From the NCBI RefSeq assembly GCF_015477765.1, contig NZ_JADLQQ010000003.1:558001-622000 (forward strand): a stretch of 64,000 nucleotides of DNA, written 5' to 3'. A model generated the notes under the pieces. The model worked only from the letters and a program-made list of their open reading frames with translations. It had not been told where the DNA came from and made no database searches. Positions 50,484-59,328 of the stretch are shown here, in pieces; position 1 is the first letter of the stretch, and each line of letters begins with the position of its first letter. The stretch is from Nocardia transvalensis. GTDB lineage: Bacteria > Actinomycetota > Actinomycetes > Mycobacteriales > Mycobacteriaceae. A program made the position numbers and the translations under genes.

Positions 50484-50875
50484 GGGTACTCCTTGCCGAG
50501 AATGAGGACGGCAGGGGCCGGCATACCGCCCGGGGGATGATCTGTTATCCGATCCAGATCGGCTCGAAGTGAAAATGGGATATAACGGTAAGCCTCCAGG
50601 TCGGAGCTGGTCAACATTCCAGGAGGAAGTAACCCCTACTCGCTCGAGCCACCCCGAGCGGTCGGTATCTTCGTACGCTGTCGACCGAAAGCTGGGTTGT
50701 TTCAAGATATTTCGCGTAGAAGATCGAGTAGCGGCGAGAGGCCGGGGCCGCTTGCCCGGGCGAAGCTGAATCGGCAGAACTGCCGACGAACGATAGGCCG
50801 ATTCCCTTCCGCTCGGAAGCTTCGCAAACTTCTGGCAATACTGCCGACTGATTCAGGCCGAGCGGGCCGGGAAAT
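50484..50875. promoter_or_regulatory. Region between LPMO and etfD
   Basis: It holds the LPMO promoter. The first 150 bases upstream of the LPMO are AT-richer. No gene with good signals is seen. An imperfect CTGGTC-N6-CCAG pair near 50610 was considered as a DasR-like site and rejected. Confidence 0.3.
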
Positions 50876-50920
50876 GCGCGAGGGCGGTGCTGCCAACTTC
50901 TGGCAACACCGCCCTCGCGC
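50876..50920 (-). terminator. Strong terminator of etfD
   Basis: A 14-bp perfect outer stem (50876-50889 with 50907-50920, core GAGGGCGGTG) encloses an inner TGCCA/TGGCA stem. It begins 17 bases after the etfD stop. Confidence 0.8.
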
Positions 50921-50937
50921 TAGTGCTTACGAGCCGA

Positions 50938-53900
50938 TCAGCTCTTTCGGCCCGGCGCCTTGGCGCCGGACTTGAAGCCCAGTCCACCCGGCTTGGCGGT
51001 GGGCGGCTTCGGTGCGCCGTTGCCCTCGGTGGAGGCGCTGTCGCCGGACGCAGTGCTGTCCGCCGCCTCGGGGTCCGCAGCGGGCGTGGGCTCGGCCGGT
51101 GCCGCGGCCTCCGATGCCCCGGCGTCGTCCGAGGCCGCAGGCTTCGGTGCACCCGGAGCCTTCGCCCCGGGCTTCTTGAAGCCGGACTTCATCGCCAGCC
51201 CCTTGGGCGCAACCGTCGGCTTGGTCTCGGTCGGGCCGGACTCCGCGGCGGCCGATTCGGGCTGAGCGGCGGGTGTTTCCGCAGCAGGCGCGGATTCGGC
51301 GGGGGCGGCCGGAGCCTTCGCACCCGGCGCCTGGGCCCCGCCCTTCATCGCAAGGCCCTTGCCGCCGGGCGCTTTCGCCGCGCCCTTCATGGCGAGGCCA
51401 CCGGGCTTGGCCGCAGGCGCGGCGGGAGCCTCGGATGCTTCGGCGGACGCTTCGGGAGCCGGTGCCTCGGTGGCCGGGGCGGCCTTGGCGCCGGGCGCCT
51501 TGGCCGCACCCTTCATCGCGAGCCCCTTGCCGCCGGGCGCTTTCGCCGGACCCTTCATGGCCAGGCCCTTCGGGGCGGCGGTCGGCTTGCTCTCTGCGGA
51601 TCCCGCCGGCGCAGCCGGAGTCTCGCCGGCCTCCTCGGCCGGAGCGGCATCCTTCGCGCCGGGCGCCTTCGCGGCACCCTTCATCGCGAGTCCCTTGCCG
51701 CCGGGCGCTTTCGCCGGACCCTTCATGGCCAGGCCCTTACCGGCGGCCGGGGCCCCGGTCTTCGCCGGGGATTCGGTGGTCTGGGCCGGAGCTTCGGCCT
51801 TGGCGGGCTCGGGTTCCGGTGTCGGTTCCGGCTCCGGCGCCTTCTTCGGCTCCTGGATGACCTTCAGGTTCTCCGACAGCGTCTGCGGCTGCACCCGCTC
51901 GATGGCGTTCAGCATCAGCTGTGCCACATCCACGACCTCGACACCCTGGCCGACCTCGCCCGAATCCTTGCGCGCCGTCACACCGTCGGTGAGCATCACA
52001 CGGCAGAACGGGCAGCCGGTGGCGATCATCGACGGCGAGTTGCCGCCGTCGAGGGTCGACAGCGCCTCGTCCGTGCGATCCAGGTTGACGCGCTTACCGA
52101 GCTGCTCCTCCATCCACATGCGGGCACCGCCGGCACCACAGCACATCGATCGCTCGCCGTGCCGCGGCATTTCGGCCACGGCCGCACCGGAGGCCGCCAT
52201 CAGCTCGCGCGGCGCGTTGTAGATCTTGTTGTGCCGTCCCAGGTAGCAGGGGTCGTGATAGGTGACCTTCTCCGACACCGAGGTCACCGGGATCAGCTTC
52301 TTCTGCCGCACCAGCCGGTTCAGCAGCTGGGTGTGGTGCACGACCTCGTAGACGCCGCCCACCTGCGGGTACTCGTTGTTGAGCGCGTTGAAGCAGTGCG
52401 CGCAGGTGACGACGATCTTCTTCTTCGAATCCTCGACACCCTCGAACACCGAGTTCAGCAGCTCGATGTTCTGCATCGCCAACTGCTGGAACAGGAATTC
52501 GTTACCCGCACGCCGTGCCGAATCGCCGGTGCAGGTCTCCTCCTGACCGAGCACCATGAATTTCACGCCCGCGGTGGCCAGCAGCTCCGCGACCGCCTTG
52601 GTGGTCTTCTTCGCGCGGTCCTCGTAGGCACCGGCACAACCCACCCAGAACAGATATTCGTAGCCGTCGAAGCTGTCGGCGTCCTGTCCGAACACCGGAA
52701 TGTCGAAGTCCAGCTCGGAGATCCAGTTGAGCCGGTCCTTGGCGTTCTGCCCCCAGGGGTTGCCCTTGTTCTCCAGGTTCTTGAACAGGCCCGCCAACTC
52801 CGACGGGAACTCCGACTCGATCAGCACCTGGTAGCGCCGCATATCGATGATGTGGTCGACGTGCTCGATATCCACCGGGCACTGCTCCACGCACGCGCCG
52901 CAGGTGGTGCAGCTCCACAGCACCTCGGGATCGATGATGCCGTTCACATCCTCGCCGCCGACCAGCGGGCGCTCCGCCTCGGCGCGCGCCGCCTCCGAGA
53001 TCTTCGCCAGCGCGGCCTCGTTCGGCTTGCCCTCGGCGTCGACCAGTCCGACCTCGTCGCCGCCCATATCCTTGCTGCCACCCGCCAGCAGGTAGGGCGC
53101 CTTGGCCACGCCGTGGTCGCGCAGCGACATGATCAGCAGCTTGGGCGACAGCGGCTTACCGGTGTTCCAGGCCGGGCACTGGCTCTGGCAGCGGCCGCAC
53201 TCGGTGCAGGTGGTGAAGTCCAGCCAGCCCTTCCAGGAGAAGTCCTCGACGCGACCGACACCGAGGGTGTCGTTATCGGGGTCGATCTCCTCCATATCGA
53301 CCAGGGCCTTGCCCTTGGAGGTCATCGGCTTGGCCGCGCCCAGGGCGACGCCGCCGTCGTCCTCACGCTTGAAGTAGATGTTGAAGAACGCCGCGAACCG
53401 GTGCCACGCCACACCCCAGTTGATGTTGCGCCCGACCAGCAGCAGGAAGGTGCTGCCCGACACCATCTTGACGAACGCGAAGACCGAGACCATCGCGACG
53501 CTGGACGGCAGCAGCTTGGCGACCTGCATGGTGAAGAAGTCGCTCCATACCGTGGCGTGACCGTAGGTGGCGATCTTGCCCGCCTTCACCAGGACCATGC
53601 CGAGGCCCTCGATCAGCACGATGGCCTCGATGGTGTAGGCCGGGCCGAACCTCGAGCCGCTGAACCGCGACAGGCGCTCCGGCACCCGCGGGTGGTTGAG
53701 CTGACGGATGACGATCAGCACCACGATGCCGATCACGGTGGCGACGCCCAGCACCTCGTCCATCAGGTGGTAGATGCCCCAGCCGCCGACGATCGGCCAG
53801 TGGAACTCGGGATCGAAGGTCTGCGGATACGCCTCGAAGTACAGGATGAACCCGGCGAGGAAGCCGATCATCACCAGCCAGTGCGCCCAGCCCACCGTGC

Positions 53901-54102
53901 GGAACTTGTTCATCCGCGTATGGGCCAGGAACTCCACCAGCATCTGTTTGAAGCGCGGGAAGAACGGCCGCCATCGATCCGGGGCGGGCTGGCCGATCAT
54001 GATGGCGCGGACCATCTTGCCGACGCCGCCGACGAATGACGCCCAGGCCAATAGGCTGAACGCCACCCCAATCGTGCCCAGCGTCACTGTCAGGGCATTC
54101 AT
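50938..54102 (-). CDS. etfD: EtfD: membrane Fe-S oxidoreductase accepting electrons from ETF
   Basis: This 1054-residue membrane protein has about six N-terminal helices (residues about 1-260). Two [4Fe-4S] motifs follow, CTECGRCQSQCP and CTTCGACVEQCP, then two CCG-type domains (WVGCAGAYED, YHDPCYLGRHN, MCCGAGGARM and TGCPFCRVML). This is the layout of M. tuberculosis Rv0338c (EtfD), which takes electrons from acyl-CoA dehydrogenases via ETF to the quinone pool. A 270-residue Ala/Pro/Lys tail carries eight copies of a GLAMKGxAKAPG-type repeat, more than I know in mycobacteria. The ATG at 54102 follows GGAAGG. An operator palindrome lies about 80-100 bases upstream. Confidence 0.93.
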   Translation of the reverse strand: MNALTVTLGTIGVAFSLLAWASFVGGVGKMVRAIMIGQPAPDRWRPFFPRFKQMLVEFLAHTRMNKFRTVGWAHWLVMIGFLAGFILYFEAYPQTFDPEFHWPIVGGWGIYHLMDEVLGVATVIGIVVLIVIRQLNHPRVPERLSRFSGSRFGPAYTIEAIVLIEGLGMVLVKAGKIATYGHATVWSDFFTMQVAKLLPSSVAMVSVFAFVKMVSGSTFLLLVGRNINWGVAWHRFAAFFNIYFKREDDGGVALGAAKPMTSKGKALVDMEEIDPDNDTLGVGRVEDFSWKGWLDFTTCTECGRCQSQCPAWNTGKPLSPKLLIMSLRDHGVAKAPYLLAGGSKDMGGDEVGLVDAEGKPNEAALAKISEAARAEAERPLVGGEDVNGIIDPEVLWSCTTCGACVEQCPVDIEHVDHIIDMRRYQVLIESEFPSELAGLFKNLENKGNPWGQNAKDRLNWISELDFDIPVFGQDADSFDGYEYLFWVGCAGAYEDRAKKTTKAVAELLATAGVKFMVLGQEETCTGDSARRAGNEFLFQQLAMQNIELLNSVFEGVEDSKKKIVVTCAHCFNALNNEYPQVGGVYEVVHHTQLLNRLVRQKKLIPVTSVSEKVTYHDPCYLGRHNKIYNAPRELMAASGAAVAEMPRHGERSMCCGAGGARMWMEEQLGKRVNLDRTDEALSTLDGGNSPSMIATGCPFCRVMLTDGVTARKDSGEVGQGVEVVDVAQLMLNAIERVQPQTLSENLKVIQEPKKAPEPEPTPEPEPAKAEAPAQTTESPAKTGAPAAGKGLAMKGPAKAPGGKGLAMKGAAKAPGAKDAAPAEEAGETPAAPAGSAESKPTAAPKGLAMKGPAKAPGGKGLAMKGAAKAPGAKAAPATEAPAPEASAEASEAPAAPAAKPGGLAMKGAAKAPGGKGLAMKGGAQAPGAKAPAAPAESAPAAETPAAQPESAAAESGPTETKPTVAPKGLAMKSGFKKPGAKAPGAPKPAASDDAGASEAAAPAEPTPAADPEAADSTASGDSASTEGNGAPKPPTAKPGGLGFKSGAKAPGRKS

Positions 54103-54181
54103 GTCGCGACCTTCCTTCGGTTCAACGAGCATTCGGCGGCAGGGCTGTTGCCGCCTCGGTTGCACGTATCCTAACGGGCAG

Positions 54182-54203
54182 TAAGTTACCCGCCGGTAAC
54201 TTA
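54182..54203. promoter_or_regulatory. TTACY-N4-RGTAA operator before etfD
   Basis: TAAGTTACC (54182-54190) and GGTAACTTA (54195-54203) form a perfect inverted repeat around CGCC. It is the most symmetric of the five sites and shares its flanking AAG/CTT with those at fabG4 and tetR. Confidence 0.72.
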
Positions 54204-54550
54204 TCTGTCCATCATATGATGACGTGTCGGGAGTGCCCCATCTTGCTGGGGCTTGACCCGACCCGTGATGTGACCGCGCCCACGCATGTTCCTGCAGTAA
54301 TGCCAGGTGCGATTCGCTATCACGGTAAAACTCGGCAAATCCGGCCCTATACCCAGGACAGGCTTAGTTGGATTGGCGGAAAACGGATCTCGCTTCTCGC
54401 CAGCTATTCGACTAGGCTCACGTCGTCCTGCTTGCTGTGCGTGTCCGCACCCCGCTCGGGGAGGGTTCCACAGGTTTCGACCTGAGGGATGCGTGGGCTC
54501 TCGCGGGGGCGACGCGGACAGCGAAACCTGATGATGGATTGGATAACCGA
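54204..54550. promoter_or_regulatory. Divergent intergenic region between etfD and an exported protein
   Basis: It holds both promoters. CATATGATG lies near 54213 and several AT-rich spots near 54320-54420. No gene seen. Confidence 0.35.
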
Positions 54551-55345
54551 ATGAAGTTCCGCAGAGGTACTGCGGTGGGCGCCCTGGTCATCGGAGCGAT
54601 GACCGTTGGGTTCGGTACTGCTCACGCTGAACCTGCCGCACCGGCCCAGCCCGAGCTCAAGTACTCGGTCATGCTGGAGGACGCGAAGCAGCCGGGGGCA
54701 CCGAAGACAGTGGTCACGCGGCTCGGGGGAGGAACTTTCCAACTGTCGAAGACCGAGGTCGCCGCCAAGGCCGGTGAGCAAGCGACCCAGGTCGACACCG
54801 TCGACGTGAAGGATGCCGACGGCAAGACCGTCGTGACGCTGCCGCTGGCCTACAACGTCGCCGGCACCCAGGTGCAGGTGAAGCCGGAGATCAAGAACGA
54901 CGGCAAAGAACTCGCGCTGACCCCGGACAAGACCGTCGCCTCCGATAAGCAGGTGGAGATCCAGCCGGTGCTGACCGACGGCACCCGGCCGGTGCTGAAG
55001 GACGTCGCCTCGCCGATCGAAAACCAGCGGGCCATGGGCGAATTCTCAACCCAGTTCGGCCTGGCCACCGCCGTCGGTGGCTTCGTCGGCACGGCCGTCG
55101 GTGTGGTCGTCGGCGGTATCGTGGGCTGCCTGCTCGGACTGCCGTTCCTCGGTGTGGGCTGCATTCCGGCCGCGATCGCGGGTGCCGGTATCGGTGGCAT
55201 CCTCGGAACCGTCGCCGTCGGTGGCCCCGCACTGGCCCTCGCCGGTATGGATCTGGTCAACACCTTGCAGGCCGCGCCCGGCACCAGCAAGTGGAGCGAC
55301 GAGAACATGGCCCGTCAGCAGCAGCAACAGCAGGGTCAGAACTGA
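54551..55345 (+). CDS. Exported protein with Gly-zipper membrane region
   Basis: A 264-residue protein with a signal peptide (residues about 1-25, ending GTAHAEP). A soluble domain follows (about 26-165) with beta-rich repeats such as VDTVDVKDADGKTVVTL, then a strongly hydrophobic Gly-rich stretch (about 180-240: VGGFVGTAVGVVVGGIVGCL and so on) of the glycine-zipper type, and a Gln-rich end. Glycine zippers often build oligomeric membrane structures. I know similar Nocardia and Rhodococcus proteins but no function. The ATG at 54551 gives the signal peptide. A clear terminator follows. Confidence 0.78.
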   Translation: MKFRRGTAVGALVIGAMTVGFGTAHAEPAAPAQPELKYSVMLEDAKQPGAPKTVVTRLGGGTFQLSKTEVAAKAGEQATQVDTVDVKDADGKTVVTLPLAYNVAGTQVQVKPEIKNDGKELALTPDKTVASDKQVEIQPVLTDGTRPVLKDVASPIENQRAMGEFSTQFGLATAVGGFVGTAVGVVVGGIVGCLLGLPFLGVGCIPAAIAGAGIGGILGTVAVGGPALALAGMDLVNTLQAAPGTSKWSDENMARQQQQQQGQN

Positions 55346-55361
55346 TCCGTGCGAATGTCGA

Positions 55362-55395
55362 AGCGGCCCGTACTCTTTCGAGTACGGGCCGTTTT
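55362..55395 (+). terminator. Rho-independent terminator
   Basis: CGGCCCGTACT (55364-55374) and AGTACGGGCCG (55381-55391) form a perfect 11-bp stem followed by TTTTC. It may also serve the converging NRDE gene. Confidence 0.85.
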
Positions 55396-55401
55396 CGTTG
55401 C

Positions 55402-56244
55402 TCAGGCCGGTAGTTCCAGCTTTCCGGTGAACGACACCTCGCCCTTGGCCCGCCCGAGCCGTCCGAACGTCCGCTCGGCGAGGGAGAAGGTTCCGTCCTC
55501 CCGCACGAGTAGCACTGTGCTGCACCGTGTTCCGTGGATGGTGTCGGCGATGAATCGCGCCGAGACCGCGCGTTCGCGTTGGCGCGACAGGCCGGTGGCG
55601 GGCAGTTCGGCGTCCGGCGCGATCGACCGGTCGGCGAGCACCTCGAAATAGGCTGTGACGGAATCGGTTTCGGTGCGGATGACCTCGCGCAGTCCGGACA
55701 GCCCGTCGCGCACCTTCGGCCAGACCGGTGAGCCGGTGTCGCTGCGAATGGCTATGTCGCTGTGGATATCTCCCGACCCCAGCAGTGCGCCGTTCGACAG
55801 CCCGTGCAGTCCGGGCAGGAGTTCGGCCGGGGTGAGCGTGCTGCGATTACTGTGCCACCACAGCGTGTCCAGATCCGACACCACCGCGTTGTAGCCGTTG
55901 TAGTCGTCGGGGGCGGCCGCGATCGAGCGGACGAATTTCTCCGGTCCCGCATCCGACTGCAGAAAATCCAGCAGCAGGGCGCCCCGCGAGCGCACGTCGG
56001 TGCGCGTCTCGCCCGGTCCGCGCACATTGGTCACCGTCCCGAAGCGATGTGCGGTGGGTACGAGCCCGAGCCAGGTCCCGGGCACGGCCGTACCGTAGCC
56101 CAGATCCCGCCCCGCCAGCAGACCCGGAACCTCCGGCCACCACCGCAGGGATTCGGTTGGCCGAGTGTAGAACTCGTCCCGGTTGGCCGCCACGATCAGC
56201 CGATACTCCGGGTGAGCCCGCCACCCGATCAACACCAGACACAT
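55402..56244 (-). CDS. NRDE (TANGO2-like) family protein
   Basis: A 280-residue NRDE-family protein: the N-terminus MCLVLIGWRAHPEYRLIVAANRDEFY has the Cys-2 nucleophile position expected of N-terminal hydrolase-like folds and the NRDE motif itself. TWLGLVPTAHRFGTVTNVR and LLVREDGTFSLAERTF complete the family pattern. In animals TANGO2 affects haem and lipid handling; the bacterial role is not settled. The ATG at 56244, four codons into the open frame, exposes Cys at position 2 and is preferred. It is preceded by the S1 peptidase's terminator. Confidence 0.87.
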   Translation of the reverse strand: MCLVLIGWRAHPEYRLIVAANRDEFYTRPTESLRWWPEVPGLLAGRDLGYGTAVPGTWLGLVPTAHRFGTVTNVRGPGETRTDVRSRGALLLDFLQSDAGPEKFVRSIAAAPDDYNGYNAVVSDLDTLWWHSNRSTLTPAELLPGLHGLSNGALLGSGDIHSDIAIRSDTGSPVWPKVRDGLSGLREVIRTETDSVTAYFEVLADRSIAPDAELPATGLSRQRERAVSARFIADTIHGTRCSTVLLVREDGTFSLAERTFGRLGRAKGEVSFTGKLELPA

Positions 56245-56270
56245 ACCAACCAGCATGCCCCACGCACGCG

Positions 56271-56302
56271 AAAGGCCGACAGCGTTCGGGCTGTCGGCCT
56301 TT
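56271..56302 (-). terminator. Terminator after the first S1 peptidase
   Basis: AAAGGCCGACAG (56271-56282) pairs with CTGTCGGCCTTT (56291-56302), 12 bp, loop CGTTCGGG. Either strand ends in T or A runs, so it may work in both directions. Confidence 0.8.
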
Positions 56303-56327
56303 TCGGTGGTCTCGGGAGACGCCGCGC

Positions 56328-57677
56328 TCAGCTGGTGCGCACGCGCAGGCCCGGGTTGTCGGAGAGGACCACGTTCAGGGGCTGGGCGAACAGCTGGGGA
56401 GCATCGCCGGTGATGATGCCCAGGGCCTCCGGGATGATGCAGACCGGGTAATCGGCCACCGAGGAGGCGCTGGAGATGCCCAGGGCCTGGGTGCCGGTCA
56501 CGATCGGGCCGCCACTGTCGCCGGGCAGCGCGCAGATGTTGGCCGAGAAGCTCTGATTCAGCTCACGATCGCCCACCTGCACGGTCTGGTCGACCGCATT
56601 CACCACGCCGCAGCTGAAGCCGGTGCGCGACCCGGACTTGCAGACCGGGGCGCCCACGACGGGCGTGGCCACGCCGGTGATCGCGATCGGCGCCGCGCCC
56701 GGCACCCGCACCAGGTTGTTGTCGAACCGGGGCACGTTCTGGTCGTTGACCGACACGATCGAGTAGTCCTGGCTGCCCAGCACCGACTTCTGGAAGCTGC
56801 CCAGCTGGTTGCCGAGATGATTACCGGGCAGCATTTCGAACATGGCCGGCGCGTTGGCGGTGCCGGAGGCGGGGATGTTGGGGTTGCAGTGACCGGCGGT
56901 GATGTTCACGACGTGGTCATTGCGGTCCAGGCCGTTGAAGCCCGACGAGCAGATCAGCTGCATGCGACCGGCCGTGGACGCGTAGGCGTCACCGGCGGCC
57001 ACCGGCGCATTGCGCGACTCGCCGGCGATCGGCTTCGCCTGCTCCTGCGGCTCCTCCGGACCTGTCGGCGGGGCCGCCATCACGATCACCCGTGCCGGAT
57101 CGACGAAGCCCGGCATCGGCAGGCCGGGCTTGTCCACCCGCACCGCGACGGAGTTGTTGACGGTGTCGATCACCGCGCCGCGCACGGCCTCGGCCACCGA
57201 CTCCGGCTGCGTCGACAGCCACTGCTGGAAGGCGTTCTTCTCGCTGCGGAGCGCGATTTCGCTCTTGGCGACATCCTTGACCTGGAAACCGGCGTCCTGC
57301 GCGGCCTTGCGGGCGGCGTCGAGCTCCTCGCCCGGCGCCAGCGCGACCACCGCCTTACCGGCCTGATCCAGCCAGGCACCCGCGAACACCTGCGGATACT
57401 GCCGCTGCGCTTCGGTCGCGAACGCCGCCACCTGCTGGGCCACATCCGCGCGGTGCAGGTACTCCTCGGGCGAAATCTTCAGATCCCGCTGCACCGCCGC
57501 GGCCAGCTCGGCCGGCAGATTCGGTGCGGGAGCCGGATCCGGATCCGCCGAGGCCGACCCCGCCATCGGACCGAGGACCAGCGCGGCCGCCGAGGCGAGG
57601 ACCGCTGCTTTGCGGAGACGGGCACGCGGGCTCGAGCCCGCGGCGGGCGACGAAGGACGGATGCGTGGCAGGAGCAT
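56328..57677 (-). CDS. Secreted S1-family serine peptidase (alpha-lytic type), copy 1
   Basis: A 449-residue prepro-enzyme with a signal peptide (ending SASADPD, about residue 42) and a prodomain with AELAAAVQRDLKISPEEYLHR. The trypsin-like domain has all three catalytic residues: His in NITAGHCNP, Asp in GSQDYSIVSVND, and Ser in ALPGDSGGPIV. Cys pairs typical of the alpha-lytic group (ICSS with AGHC; PVCKSG with FSCG) are present. It would be secreted and self-activated. The ATG at 57677 has an acceptable signal peptide; the frame is open earlier. The paralogue lies directly upstream. Confidence 0.88.
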   Translation of the reverse strand: MLLPRIRPSSPAAGSSPRARLRKAAVLASAAALVLGPMAGSASADPDPAPAPNLPAELAAAVQRDLKISPEEYLHRADVAQQVAAFATEAQRQYPQVFAGAWLDQAGKAVVALAPGEELDAARKAAQDAGFQVKDVAKSEIALRSEKNAFQQWLSTQPESVAEAVRGAVIDTVNNSVAVRVDKPGLPMPGFVDPARVIVMAAPPTGPEEPQEQAKPIAGESRNAPVAAGDAYASTAGRMQLICSSGFNGLDRNDHVVNITAGHCNPNIPASGTANAPAMFEMLPGNHLGNQLGSFQKSVLGSQDYSIVSVNDQNVPRFDNNLVRVPGAAPIAITGVATPVVGAPVCKSGSRTGFSCGVVNAVDQTVQVGDRELNQSFSANICALPGDSGGPIVTGTQALGISSASSVADYPVCIIPEALGIITGDAPQLFAQPLNVVLSDNPGLRVRTS

Positions 57678-57799
57678 GAGGCGACTATATGGGGTTCGCA
57701 ACGTTATGCCTACTTGTCGGGAGTTCGTTTGCGGAGCTGCCCCGACCTCTCGGGGCAATGGTCGCCGGGTTTGCGGAAAATTCATTCCGCGTTCGGCTT

Positions 57800-59167
57800 T
57801 CACCCGGCATTCGGGCGGGTCCGCACGGTGATTCCGGAGCCGAGCCCGCCGCCGGAGGTGGCGTCGATATCGGCCAGAATGGCGCGGATCGGGATACCGA
57901 GCGAGGCGGTGCCACCGTATTGGGCCAGGCCGATATTCGCCTCGCCGCAGTTGGGTGCGTCGGCCGCGTTCGAGCCGCTGGTGATGCCGAGCGCCAGCGT
58001 GCCGGACACGATCGCGCCGCCCGAATCACCGCCGAGCGTGCAGGCCGTGCTGGCGAAGCCGCGCACGGTCTTGGATTCGCCGTCGGCGGTGTACAGCTGC
58101 GTCTCCACCCGGTCGGCCACCACGAAACCGCAGGTGAACGTGGACGATTGGCCCGACTTGCAGACCGGGGCGCCGACGATCGGATCGGTGGTGCCGGTGA
58201 TGGTGATGGTGGTTCCGTTCGCACCGCGCACCGAGGGCTGGTCCATGCCCGCCCGGACCGCGCGATCGTTCAGCTTGATCACCGAGTAGTCCAGGCCGCT
58301 GTTACCGCCGAGTTGCGCGCGCACGAATGAGCCGACCTGCGGGCTGGCCTTCAGGTCGCGGACGTCGGGCACGTAGACACCCGCCTCTTCGGAACCCTTC
58401 CCGAGATTCGGATCGCAGTGTCCGGCACTGATATTCAGCGCATTGCCGGCCGCGTCGACGCTGTTGAATCCGAACGAGCACACATCGACGGCCTTCAACG
58501 ACTCGTCCTGTAGCGAGGTCGCCGCGCTGATGTAGGTGTCGCCGCCCATCGGGCGCCGCTCCACCGGGCCGCCGCCGTTCGGTGACAGCACCACCTTGAT
58601 ATTGGCGATCAGGGTGGGCAGGTTCAACAGGTGGCCGGCCGGGGTGTTGGCGACATTGACCACCAGCTGACTGTTGAGGAAGTCGATGGCCACCGAATTG
58701 ATCGCCGAGGAGATCTCGCGCGGCAGCGCGGCGACCCACTGGGTCAACTGATCGAGTGAACCCTCCAGATTGTCCGCGGAAATCGGCGCGAGGCGGGTCT
58801 GGTAGCCATCGGAGGCGGCGATGCGAGCGGCGTCGAGCGAGGTGACTGCCATCACCGGCTTACCGTCCTGGCCCAGCCAGGCGCCGGCGAAATCCTCCGG
58901 GCGCTCCGAACGGAATTCCCGCGCGTAATTGCGCAGCTGCTGGGCGCGGGCGGCGCGGTCGAGATATTCCGCGGGCGTCATCTTCAGATCGCGCGAAATC
59001 GCCTGTGCCAGTTCGGGTGGCAGTTGGTCCGCGGTCAACTGCTTCGGGTCCGACGAAGGGGCGGCCTGTGCGGGCGAGGCGGCGGACAAGAGGCCGAGCA
59101 GAACGGTCGAGGCGAATGCGACGGCGGCGGCTTTGACCGTGGCGCGACGCGCCGGCAACTTGCGCAT
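57800..59167 (-). CDS. Secreted S1-family serine peptidase (alpha-lytic type), copy 2
   Basis: A 455-residue prepro-enzyme with a signal peptide ending SPAQAAP, a prodomain (PPELAQAISRDLKMTPAEYL), and a serine peptidase domain with His in NISAGHCDP, Asp in SGLDYSVIKLND and Ser in TLGGDSGGAIV. It is a clear paralogue of the gene at 56328, at about one third to one half identity by eye. Copy 2 has an extra Cys pair (NCGEANIGLA) and a longer prodomain loop. The gap of 122 bases holds a promoter, so the copies may be separately regulated. The ATG at 59167 is clear. Confidence 0.88.
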   Translation of the reverse strand: MRKLPARRATVKAAAVAFASTVLLGLLSAASPAQAAPSSDPKQLTADQLPPELAQAISRDLKMTPAEYLDRAARAQQLRNYAREFRSERPEDFAGAWLGQDGKPVMAVTSLDAARIAASDGYQTRLAPISADNLEGSLDQLTQWVAALPREISSAINSVAIDFLNSQLVVNVANTPAGHLLNLPTLIANIKVVLSPNGGGPVERRPMGGDTYISAATSLQDESLKAVDVCSFGFNSVDAAGNALNISAGHCDPNLGKGSEEAGVYVPDVRDLKASPQVGSFVRAQLGGNSGLDYSVIKLNDRAVRAGMDQPSVRGANGTTITITGTTDPIVGAPVCKSGQSSTFTCGFVVADRVETQLYTADGESKTVRGFASTACTLGGDSGGAIVSGTLALGITSGSNAADAPNCGEANIGLAQYGGTASLGIPIRAILADIDATSGGGLGSGITVRTRPNAG

Positions 59168-59252
59168 GGAGTCCCTTCGTCAGGCACTGTCGTGCCGGGT
59201 AAATCCGCGGGCCGATAAACCGTTGTGCGGCAACAGCCCTCGTCCAGCAGCA

Positions 59253-59281
59253 GACCGGTGGTTCCGACCGAACAACCGGTC
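59253..59281 (-). terminator. Hairpin downstream of the Pro/Thr-rich membrane protein gene
   Basis: GACCGGTGGTTC (59253-59264) pairs at 11 of 12 positions with GAACAACCGGTC (59270-59281). It lies 48 bases after the stop of the gene at 59329, on the transcript's side. Confidence 0.5.
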
Positions 59282-59328
59282 AGCGCTTCACTTTAGGGCA
59301 CAAACCGGCAAAGTTCGCTACGAAATGA

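Noticed and set aside
50600..50630. DasR-type operator before the LPMO gene
   Set aside because: CTGGTC and CCAG are spaced differently from the ACTGGTCTAGACCACT consensus and the halves match poorly.
50887..54039. A 1050-codon open frame opposite etfD
   Set aside because: It mirrors etfD on the other strand and exists because of GC-rich third positions; its product is low-complexity Arg/Gly/His-rich and matches nothing.
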